From NCBI GenBank assembly GCA_030847615.1, contig JAUMIR010000005.1, positions 243,574,645-243,638,644 on the forward strand: a stretch of DNA of 64,000 bases, given 5' to 3'. A program made the position numbers and the translations under genes. Each line of letters begins with the position of its first letter. The first letter of the stretch is position 1. A model generated the notes under the pieces. It was not told the origin of the DNA, made no database searches, and saw nothing but the letters and a program-made list of their open reading frames with translations. Of the stretch, positions 22,643 to 33,992 are shown in pieces. Source of the stretch: Gambelia wislizenii (lineage: Eukaryota; Chordata; Lepidosauria; Squamata; Crotaphytidae).

Positions 22643-23334
22643 CATTATTTATTATGATGATGCCATCGGTATGAATCACTTTGAACACTTGCTAAACATC
22701 CATTCATTCATCCATGGCATTTCAGTCTTATCTTTCAGCCTTCCAGGTAAATCACATTGTATAATTTTTTTAAAACAATACTTAGATACATTTTGAAAAC
22801 AAACTAAAAATACTCCATAAAACTAATTTAAATGCTATGGATTGCCTGATTAAGCTACCAAGCCCTTGAAATTGACTGCCTTTCTCAGGTCTCTGGACTG
22901 GACTGGAAGGCCTACATTCCAGTTGCTCTCCAGGTGTGGAACTCCTTATAAGGGAGAATGGAGAGATGGCTCCTTCATTGTAATCCTTTAAGCCCAGGCA
23001 AAGTCTATCTTGTTCACTGGGGCTACCGACTGTTAATTTGTTGGCATTTTATTTTACTCATTGTACTGAAAGGCTCTGAATTTGACAGCCACTTGGCTTG
23101 CTTGGCTTGTTCTGTAGTTTTGGGGGCATATACTGAATTCCTTTCACTACTGTTTCTCTGTTTAAGCAACGTCCTGTTTGCTGCTTTCTTTCACAAACAT
23201 TTTTAAAAATGAAAAGGTTCCATTAAAAAACCCACTTCTTTGTTTGTTTGTTTGTTTGTTTGGGCTATTGTAACACACATTACATGGGGCTGCCTTTGGA
23301 AATTCTTTGGAAACTCTAGCAGTGCCAAAATACT
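22643..23334. other. No gene recognised; (TTTG)n near 23,238-23,262
   Basis: Non-coding with a short TTTG microsatellite; no exon signature. Confidence 0.5.
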
Positions 23335-23500
23335 GCAGCCAGCCTGACCAGGGCTGGTTACAGGGATAATGGGACATCCCTGTTGAAACAGCTCCACTGG
23401 CTGTTTCTGGGCAGAATTCAAAGTGCTGGTATTGACCTTTAAAGCCCTACACAGCTTGGTTCCAGACTACCTGAAAGACCGTATCTCCTTATACAAGCCA
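23335..23500 (+). mobile_element. L2-like LINE 3' coding fragment
   Basis: CAGCTCCACTGGCTGTTTCTGGGC..AATTCAAAGTGCTGG..TTGACCTTTAAAGCCCTACAC encodes the LHWLPV-like motif region of L2/CR1-type reverse transcriptases; short and truncated. Confidence 0.65.
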
Positions 23501-23559
23501 GTATGAGCTTGAAGATCTACAGGGGAAAGCTTTCTCTCAGTCTCTCAGAAATTAAAAGT

Positions 23560-24250
23560 AAAGTATAGTTATGTATATGATGCATAGTAAATGTAAGTGA
23601 TCTGTTGGGAAAGGTAAGAGTATGGCATGTTGGGAGTAACTGCTGGTTGGCTGAGTGTTTGAATGGGATGTTCAAAAAGCTAGTGTATCTGATAGAGTGA
23701 GAGATACGAGTCTCTTAAGGATTAGAGTTAGTTAGTTAAGGTGAGAGATACGGATTTAGTTAGACTTTGGATAGTTAGGTTCAACTAGATTATGAAGAAA
23801 CAGGGAAAGAGTTAGCATAGTCAATTAGGATATTGATGCATTAAATAAGTAACTTTAACTGCATGTTTTACTTCTGTGTAATAAATTATTTTTGTACTAT
23901 ATGCCCGTGGGAGCTGTGCAATAGTGCTGCTGGCTGAGTTTAGACACAGGTGGTGGTGTCTAAGGATTTATAGGAAGAAAGAGTCTCACACATGAACCAC
24001 GAAGATGTCTAGAAGTTCTCCACAACTGGTGTTGGCAGCAGTGGGACAAGTGGAGTTACCACATTTGGTGGCAGTGATGGGATAAATAGAAGTCCTCACA
24101 ACTGGTGGAAGAGCGGAGGGATACAAACCAAAGTGTATAATACAAACCAGAAGGATGTGTTAAAAACAGAAGTGTGATTCAACCAGGAGTGTGTGAGGGA
24201 AAATAGAAGAAATGTGGGCCTTGAATAAAGAAGAACTAATAGAGATTGAG
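23560..24250 (+). mobile_element. Possible LTR-retroelement remnant
   Basis: GAGAGATACG is repeated, AATAAATTATT could be a polyadenylation signal, and there are several GGTG(T)TGGCAGCAGTGGGA and TTTGGTGGCAGTGATGGGAT phrases of the kind found just behind LTRs. Related phrasing occurs at 52,600-52,660. Ends not identified and no proteins seen. Confidence 0.35.
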
Positions 24251-24345
24251 AAATAATGACTATAATTTAAATAAATAAAGGGTTCTTATAGCGCCTTTAA
24301 GATAACAGAGAAAGAAGTTTGTAACACGGGCTTTCATAGACTGGG

Positions 24346-24556
24346 GGTGCATCTATACTGTAGAAATAATACAGTTTGACATCACTTTAACTGCTATCCT
24401 ACAGAATTCTGGGATTTGTAGTTTTTTGAGGTACCAGCACTCTAGCAGAGAAGGCTAAAGACCTTGTAAAACTAGAAATCCCAGGATTCCATAGGATAGA
24501 CCTACAATTTGACAAGTGGTGTCAAACTGCATTATTTCTACAGTGTAGATGCACCT
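24346..24556. mobile_element. Palindromic MITE, P1 type
   Basis: TGCATCTATACTGTAGAAATAATACAGTTTGACATCACTTTAACTG at the left is mirrored by GTGGTGTCAAACTGCATTATTTCTACAGTGTAGATGCA at the right; second copy of the family at 3,132. Confidence 0.88.
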
Positions 24557-24865
24557 TGGGTCTACTTCATCAGATGATATAGCTTCTTCTTTCTCTTGGT
24601 TAGTCTCAAGGATGCTACAAGATCCTTTGCATCTGATATAAGATTGTATCATGGCTATGTCTTTGTATAATTTAAACAGACCTACATCTCACCATTGTGC
24701 GCAGGATCAAGTGACCCATGAGACTACTGAGTGATGTCCAAGTGCAACCTCAAGAACATGTTCTCCCTTCTTATTAGACAGGGACTCAAAAGCCTTTCAA
24801 ATAAAGGATTGTCCTCAATAAATAGGAAACAGGGCTGAAAAATACATATCTTTCTGCTCTTAAGC

Positions 24866-24958
24866 TTGAATCCTATGGTTAGTTCCAACTAGAACAGACT
24901 CACTAAAACCAGTAGATTTACCTATGTGTTGACTCAACATTCAACAATCTAGCGATTA
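24866..24958 (+). repeat. Dispersed repeat R4, copy 3
   Basis: AGTTCCAACTAGAACAGACTCACT..ACCAGTAGATTTACCTATGTGTTGACTCAACATTCAAC is the reverse of the R4 family order; probably an inverted copy. Confidence 0.5.
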
Positions 24959-25074
24959 ACTGATAGGTTGCAGGCATTCATTAACACTTGGGAGCTCTTG
25001 AGCCACTGCCATGATGACATGGCGGCTCTGAGCTGCTAACTCAATGCAAGCGAAAATGGCTTTAGAGTTCTTAC

Positions 25075-25242
25075 CTGTCGGATTGTTCCTTTTGCAGTGA
25101 AGAAAAAGTACAGCATATATCCTGGGATCAAGACCATAGAAGACAAGGCCATGAACCACCCGATGCCTTGACCCCAAGCTGGATACACATATTTACCTAG
25201 ACTCAAGGGAGTCATCTCAATCACACTAAAGAAGAAAACTCC
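25075..25242 (-). CDS. SLC6A1L: SLC6A1-like exon: TM12 and start of the C-terminal tail
   Basis: 168 bases, 56 codons (acceptor ctccag, donor gtaaga). [18 protein letters not shown] leads to WGQGIGW and TM12 ([19 protein letters not shown]), ending AKGTIRQ, exactly where the GAT1 exon ends. If the donor were not used, reading would continue for 12 residues ([12 protein letters not shown]) to a stop at 25036-25038. The normal tail exon, which in GAT1 ends in a PDZ ligand, was not found at lower coordinates. Confidence 0.94.
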
Positions 25243-28200
25243 CTGGAGAAGTAGAAAAAAAAGAGTGTCTCAGCATCAGCACAGAAAAAAAGAGATTTGC
25301 TGATAGGCATATAGACCTTTCTTCTATGGTCTCCGTACATGGGTTCCTCCAAATAGCTATAGCTCCCAGCCCACATGGGAGACTATATACCAACCCTCCA
25401 ATTTCCCCCCCCCCCCCAGTGACTTACACAGTTTATTAAACCATTTCACAGAGGATCAGTAAAAAACAGACCTCCATATTCAGAGTCAATATATCTTAGA
25501 TCAGTAGGGTCACCAGGTGAAAGAAGGGACAGGGCTTCCATTCTTCTACTAGTTGAGTTGAGAATAGAGATTTTCAGTAGGTGTTGCTTTTCATGCAAGT
25601 AACCCCAGTTGATTTTCTCTCTTCTACACCACCATTAAAGAGACAGGAGTCCTGCCCCTGAGATCAGGGGTGAGCAACTGTGGCAGGTGTCAGGGGCCAG
25701 CTTTCTGCCCCTGGGATCCTCTGTGAGCCGCACAGACCATCAAAAACCAAAACAAAGTGGCTGGAAGTCCACTTCTAATTTTGAACAAGTATCTTTTCTT
25801 GTGTTAAACAATGTGTGTTTGTGTTTGTGTGTGGGGTGTGTGGGAGGTGGAGGGTGTTTAAAAGGTGAGTTGTCATTCCTGGATCGTTCCAGGAGAGGGA
25901 ATTCATGCTCTTGTGCCCCCAACCCCCACCCGGCAAAAGGCCAGTCCAGAGAATTTGGAGAATATGAGGACCTCAAAAACAGTTTTGTTGAGGTGTTTGC
26001 AGTGATAAGGCCTCACTTTGCCCCTGTGTTAGATGACCAGATGCGAAAGACATACAACAGGGGGTGAGCTATCACTGGCATCCTCTGAGTGCAACCACTG
26101 CAGAGACAAAGTGTTGAAGACTGCACACTATGGTCCATATTCGGTTTCCCTCCAGGCTATTTATTTTAAAAGAAGAAAAGAAACAGAGCAACTAATTAAT
26201 ATGAGGTTTAGTTTGCCCCTTTGAAAACAAACTGCTTGTTTTGGAGATAAATTGTTAACCCCTTCCTTGGTCTGATCTAGGCAAGACAATTCTTAAGATT
26301 TTTTTTTTTTTTTTTTTTTGTCTCTGGGCCCTTTCACATGCCACAATGATAGAACTATGAATCAGTTTTAATTGTCAGGGCAACATCTTGTGAAATCTTG
26401 TAGTTTAGGGAGAGGTCCTTAGAATTCTCAGCCAGAGAGGTCTGGTGACTTAATAAACTACAAATCCCAGAATCCGATAGGATGCAACCATGGCAGTTCA
26501 AGTGGAATCAACACTATAAAAGGCCCTTTAAGTTCTTACCAAGCAAACAAGTGGAGTGAAGAAGGCCCAGCATATCTTCCACCATGCACAGGGCTTATAA
26601 CCAATCATCTCTTCAATGTTACTGTAAAATCTATTCACACCTGAAATGAAAAATATCTGTTAAAACAGGACAGGGAAACATGTACTCTGCTTTTTAAGCA
26701 GTGGTTAGATAGTCTCCCCTCAGTGAAGTTTTATCTGTGGATTCCTCCACTGGCAGGGGTTTGGTCTAGATGACCCTTGTGGTACCTTACAATTCTATGA
26801 TTCTATGCGTTAGAATCATTATTATTATTTTTTTGCATTAGAATAATTTTAGTTTGCTGTTATTTACTTTTTCCAGACCTTGGAAAGTTTACCTTTCAGA
26901 TGACAATGCCTAAAATGCCCCACCAGAATCACTATACTGCCTAGTGGATTCTGGGAGTTGTAGCCCAAAAGGTAACTTTCCCATGCTCTGGATTTTTCTC
27001 TCATAGGCCAAGCAAAAGAGGTCAGGGTTATTGTAGGGGATGTGTTGCAGCATACTGTGGAGGCCTGTCCCTTCTGCAGTCACAACACTTTTGTAAAATG
27101 ACTCACGCTGTGTGGCTATGAACAACAATGATAAAAAAAGCCCCACCCCCACCCCAATCCAGGCATTGCTAATGTTTGCAATGAAGGAGCTAAGAAGTAA
27201 AAAAAGAAAAAAGAAGACATACCATAACACCAGGAGATGGAGATAGTCTCAAAGAAGACAAGGAAGAGGAGACACATGCCACTGGCTGAGTAATAATCAA
27301 AGAGCTTGAAAACGTAGATGCCTCCCTGAGGGGACACGAGATGAGAACTTAATGCGGTGAGGCAAAGGAAGATAGAGAAGTCCCATTCTGAGAGAGTTTG
27401 AAATATTGTCTCATATGCAGTGTTGACTGTGCCCACATCCACTCCAATAAAACTAGGAAGCTGTCTTATTCTGATTCAGACCTCTGGTCCATCTAGAACA
27501 GGACAAGGTGAGCAAAATTCAGCCCTCCAGATATGGTTTGGCTGCAACTGCCAGCAGCTCTAGCCAACATAGTCTGCTGGGTGTTACAGTCCCAACAATA
27601 TTTGGAGGGACATCATTGCTCCCCTCCCCCAATGCACATCAATATTGTTTATACCACATGTGAACAAGGTGTAGCCCTCTAAAGGTTGTTGGACTACAAC
27701 TCCCATCAGACCCATCCAGCAAAGCAAATGGCGAGGAATGCTGAGAGTTGTGGTCCAACAACATCAGGAAGAATGCACTTTGCTGACTGGAAGTGGTCCT
27801 CCAGGGTTTCAAGATGCCAGGGACTGAATCAGAGTCCTGCAAACAAACCATGTCCTCTACTCCAGAGTTTGAGGCTCTCCAAATTACATCAGCCTTATAG
27901 TGTCATAGCCACAGGAGTGTAGGAATTACTGTTTCCTTCTTATGCCACAGTTCTGATTAGGAGCACCCTTCTCACACCAACCTGATGGCAGTTGGGGGCC
28001 AAATTAGACAATTAGGAGAAATATGTGATCACATACACAGGCTACATAGAAAAAGGACAGACCACAACATTAGGAGAAGGAGAGCAATCCTAATCAGAAC
28101 TGTGGCATAAGAAGGAAGGAGTTAATTTCTACACTTCTGTGGCATAGTCCCAATTCTGATCAGGGGGATGAACATCTTCGTTATAATGAATCTCGTAAAT

Positions 28201-31200
28201 GTCAATGCAATTCAAGGAGCTCATGTTCAAGATGATAGTGATGACGACTGTTATTTGTTTTGATATTGAGACTTAGGCCAAGATAATGTATTTTCAACAT
28301 AACTACAGTGAGGGAGCTCCATCGCCATAGGTACATATGACGATATCATCTCCCCCCAAACTACTTTTGCAGCCTGGCAGCCCCCCAACCAAAGTGTTTC
28401 CAAGGTGTTGGAGATTGGGGCACTAGGAAATGATGTCCGCAGCACTCTCCTGATCACGGGGCATTTTTGAGAATGAGCATCTAGAGAGAACTCTCAGGTT
28501 CTTACCATAACTGCTTGTCTCAAAGTGCCCTGAATGCTTCAAATGCTGGCAGTCATGGTGCTGCCAGGCTGTAAAGGTAGGTTTTGGGGGTCATTTGTGG
28601 TTGTTCATGACCATAAACATGAATCCCCAGCAGTTACAAGATTGTAAGTCCATCTTGTTCAACAAGATGCCAGCCATGATCTTCAATGAATGTCATAAGT
28701 GTTCTTCTGAAATTCTATACTGTACCATGAACATGGATAACACTAAATCACTACCACTGCCATCTAATTTAGGATTTACACCAGTTTAAGTATCAAGATT
28801 GGAACAACTAGGACAAAAATATGTAAACAGTGTTGTAGTAGTAGTTAGTATAGGTAATAGTAGTACAAGCTAAAGGGGGAAAGGCATGCAATAATTATTC
28901 ATCAGTTCAGGTTTACCTGGGTGATGTTGGAGAACCCAATAAGGTAGGAAATTAAACACACTATCGCAATGAAGATTTTCTTCCTTGCTCTCAATAGGTG
29001 TGGGTACTCATCCATCAAGGCTGTGATGAAGCCTTCCACTGTGCAAAACTTCAGGTGAAAATTTTTAGAATATATTAAGTTTCCATATTGAACACAGATT
29101 CCCCTGTCTCCCAAGCACACCTCACTAGAATAGCCCCCCCCCACACACACTGTCCTTTATATTTGTACAATGGTTTGGTTCAGATGGGAAGGAGATTTCA
29201 AAGAGCCTCAGCTGCACCATGTGATCTTTCTTCCCCATCTCTCCTCACATTACATTGGTAAATTCCTTGTATAAGGTAGGGATGGGGAATGAATGGCCCT
29301 CCAGATGTTGTTGAACTGGAATTGACATCCGCCTTGGCCAACAGAGTTAATAATGGACTGATGCAGTCCAACAACATCTGGAGCATCACACATTCCCCAA
29401 CCAGGGTTTAATGCAAACCACTCTTTGCTCCCTCACACCAAACTACAATTTGTGCTTCTTCTGTTATCAAGTTCTGGCTTTCAGGACAAGTGCAAAACCA
29501 CCATTTACTGGTTCAAGCCAAATGACAATCTGTGTGGTTTGCCTCAGTTCTGGAAAGGAGGAAGAGAATTGTCACCATGTGCAAGAGAAGGATCCAGTAC
29601 AAGGTGGCTACACTTACAGTGCCAAACCATGGCTGGCATTATATCTAAATCAAGCCACTGCATTTGTAATATTGGCTAACACCTGCTTCACTTGATTCAG
29701 GAACCTCAAGCATGATTTTCATGATGCTGAAAAATTAGTTGCGCCCAAGTGTAGTATTTATGTATCAGCGTCTATTTTTTCAGAGCTATTGAAGAAAAGT
29801 CATAGCTGTTGATGAGCTAAAATAACTAAATTATATGTGCAAAATCAGGTTCCCAGTTTCATCTCACATAAAGCCCAGTATGATATTACTGAAGGTAACC
29901 ATCGTATTGTATTTAGCAATCATAGTGTATTTCTGTTGTTTACTTTCTGATTCCTTTTTCTAGTTATATTATCAGACACTTGAGCAAAGATTGGAAAAGT
30001 TATTTTCCAAACGACCACTCCAAGAATCTCCCAGCTACCATACCTACTGGCATGCTGACTAGGGAATATTAAAAGAAGTAATTTCCTCCAGCTTTAAACT
30101 CAACATCCTTCAAACAGCTTGAATTTCTGACATAATTTCTGAGAGAGAATATAGTCCCTAGATCTCAGTTGGCAGGACAAGTAGGTTTAAATCAACCCAT
30201 CCTTGTCTGCTGAAGCCTTGAAGCAGAAGCAGGACAGAGTGAAGAATAGGTATGTACACATGTGGCCTCTGGCCAACCACCCCATCCCCTACCCCCACCC
30301 TCGTTAGAATGACTGTAGTCTTTTCTCAAGCTCACATTATCTTCCCTCTCCTGCCATCTTATTCTCTTGCATGGCTGGGAGAAGTTAAGAAGCTGCTGCT
30401 CCCATTTTTGGTTAAACATAGCTTGTCACTTCATCCAAATTTAGGAGATTATCAGATGTGCCAGAATAACAACAGAGGAATGCAAGAGGATGGCAATATC
30501 ACAGGATGTCATCCTTTTTTGTCCTGCTGTCATTATTCTACCATGTCTTTTTATTGACAAGACGGAGCTGTAAATGGATCACCTGTCCTATTTTGGTGCC
30601 GGCATTGCCGGTGTCTGAAACCTCATGCCGTTTTTGACTCATGATTCCAGCATCAATGGGTGGTCCTGCCAGAACACTTCTAGGTGGGATCGCGAGAACC
30701 AGGTAGGCTACTCTCTTTTTTGTACTTTCCCTGGGTAACTTGTTATTTTTTTAGTGTGATTATGTGCTTTCCTGAACTTTTTGTGTGTGTATTTTTCCTT
30801 TTCTTTTTGAATTTCCCGTGCTCACGTCTCCTCGTGAGAACGGGTGGGATTTCAGTCCAGGAAGTGAACAGAGACCCATTAGAGTTCTTTTTTTTCCTGT
30901 GCTGCCTTTGGACGGAAGATAAGGTAAGTCTGATGGGGAGGGTTATTGTGCCAGGACAGGGGCGGGATTGGAGATGGATAATCTGATAACCTTCTTAGAA
31001 CTGTGCTTAAGAGTAACTATGGTTAGTTTAAACAAGCCAGTTTCAGGTTTGAACCTGGCTTTGTTTCCGCAAAGACTAGGGGGTTGTCCAAACAATGGAA
31101 AAACTCCTCACAGAATGTGAGGAGACTCCTACCTGTCTTAATGGCATTCTGCCTGATTTCACCATATTGTGAAGGGGGGGGGCAAAACTGGCAAAAACCT

Positions 31201-33951
31201 CACCAGAAAAGCCTTTGCAGCTTTCCCCGTCTTTTTAAAAACAACAACATGAGGGCACGCATTTCCGCTCTTTAGGACAAGCAAATTGATCTGATTCACT
31301 TGCCCAAATGAGAGGAAACACAAACGGATTGGCCGGATGAGTGCAGGGGGCGGTGCTGGGTTACAGGGCAAGCACCCTCCGCCGTCATTTTTCTTTCTGC
31401 CTTTAGAAAGCGATCACCATCCAACAGAAACTGAGAAAGGGAGGAGGGCAACTGCCACCCTCTCCCCTTCTCCAGCTCCCTGCCACCCCTGTGCCACTGA
31501 CAACAACGCCCCATGGAGACCAAGGAAGGGAGGAGGGCGACTGCCACCCCCTTCCCCAGTTCCCTGCCATCCCCATGCTGCTGCCGCCCCTCTTCTCGCT
31601 TCCTCAACTGTCTCCTGGTATTTGAAGCTTATGGGCTTCTGGGCAAAACCACCATTAAGACAAGTCCCAGCTGCTGCAACTTGCTTTATCTGTGGGGCAC
31701 TATGAGGTTTTTGGGCTTGTATAGACAAGCCCTGGGAATCACGTAGTCCTCCAGATACAGCTGAACTGCAGCTTCAAGCATTCTTCACCATTGTCCATTA
31801 TACTATTTAGAGATAATATCTGCACATGTCTGCATGCTTCCCACACTTGTTTTAAACTAACCATAGTTAATGTTTATCACTGTTTATCAGTTCAGAGGGC
31901 ACAACAAACGGTGGTTAATTAGAAGGGGAATCAGAACTTCTCCAAGCTCTTCAGGAGGAAGAGAGGAAAGGGAAGAAGTGGGTGTGTGAAGAGGAAGCTA
32001 ACCTTGTTCACATCTCATTAAACTGGGGGGTACACTGCTCCATATGTTGTTGGACTTAGATATCACTTTTCAAAGCTCTTTTGAGCACCATAACCTTGTG
32101 GGGCACTTCAGTGTGCATGCTGATTAAGAAGCAATCCTAAAAGTAATTAATTTTAGACGCATCTGAGAGGGTTTAGAGAGCTGTCACTTTAAATGTATCT
32201 GTCAGCCACCTGGGGGTGGGAGAACAACTCTCCAGTAAATCATATTAAAATTAAATGTTTCTAAAAAGGGATTTAGTGACATTAAAAAGAATAATAAATG
32301 AAAGGAATTGTTCAATTAGCATTTGCATCATTTTAAAAAAGACTCTAAATTATGAACCAGGTCAGTTTAGCCACAACTGCATCTTCTATGAGTATTAATT
32401 TATAAATAGCTGACACAATGAAACAAGTGGATATTGTGGTAAAGTGAAGGGCCCTTTCTCATCTTAAAAGGCTGGGGCTGAGACTACATTTGAAACCAAA
32501 TCAATTTGTCATTGATTCAGTAAGAGCTGAACCACAAACACAGCAAAAAGGATATTATATATTTTTCTCCTAGCTTGTACCAATCAAACTCACTTCTCCA
32601 CCCTTTCCTGAAAAGAAACTTCTGCTTGCTGAATTATAATGCCAAAAAAAGAAGAGTTCAAATTAGCCTGTTCTGTTAAAGTACTCTGTACAGGATTTAG
32701 GAGAACTCTACCTACCAGTACCTCTTCTGCTCCAGTCCACCTTTAGATAACCATAGGTTTGGTTTTATGATTATTTTATCTGCTGATGCCATTTTGTATG
32801 GTTATCTATTTTATATTGTTATATGATTAGTTTGGTGTTTTAATAATCTGTAATTGAGAGTACTTCTCATAAGGTGCGTTGTGAGGGCAGGGATCCTAAA
32901 CAGCAAGTACTACATGTAAACCATTGGTGGTAGTGTTATTTCCTCCACAGCTCGGCATTACATGTGTGATTTTCACCCAAGTCACATGTAGTCTGAATTA
33001 TCCAGTCTAGGAAAATTTGCATTGCATGATTCTGCTGCACATACAGATTAGTCCTAAAATGTGGTTACATTGTTTGATAATTTGTTTGGTAGGTATTTAT
33101 GGCTCATTTATTAGCCATTTATACAGTGCTAGCAATACCGTGGAACGATATGAAGTTGTAGCTTCAGGTGATAAGACTTGTAGAGGGCATCAATTTCATG
33201 CCTCTGTCTCTAGAGATCAATTCCAGTCTCTCATTAAAACAAAACTAACATGAACTCCTGTCCTCAGCAAGGTGGGAGAATCATCCCTACATTTATATTT
33301 CAGGCACATTTATGCCTCCAGGAGTTGCCCTGATTTCATATTCTTTATTTACGATATTAGTCAACCAAGTACTGGGCTTCAATTTGAGGCAAAGAAATGT
33401 TGATTAAATTGTGGGGTTGTAGGATCCTAACTATAAGGGTCAGCAGTAGGAATAAGATGGTTAGGGAAGCTGTGACAGCCCCTTCCTTGGTGGTTTCATG
33501 ACTCTCTTCAATCCTTGTTTTGTTTGCACTGTAATGAGGGCAGAAATGAACCACTACTATACCTGTGCAATCAGGATTGGAGACAAGTGCTAAAGGTGCT
33601 TCTGTCCCATAAACCACTGTACTGGAACAAATATCCAGCAACAAATCCAGGGCATTTTTAAAGAAATTGTTATAGGGTGCCCGTTCTCCCACTCAAAAGG
33701 CTCATGACCAGAAGCTTCTCTACCACCTACCCACCTGACAATCATATTATGTTGAAAGTGACTTTAAAAGGGGAAGAAGGGAGTCAATACAGAGCTGCAA
33801 ATATATTTACAGACATCAGTATCCTCACAATTTTATTCTTTTTCTTGCCATCAGAAAATACCTGAATTTAAAAAGAAGAAAACTCCCTAAAATTTGTATT
33901 AAAGCTTATAAAAACTGGTTAAAATAACACTGCTGATCCAAGATTGCAAAA

Positions 33952-33992
<41 letters not shown>

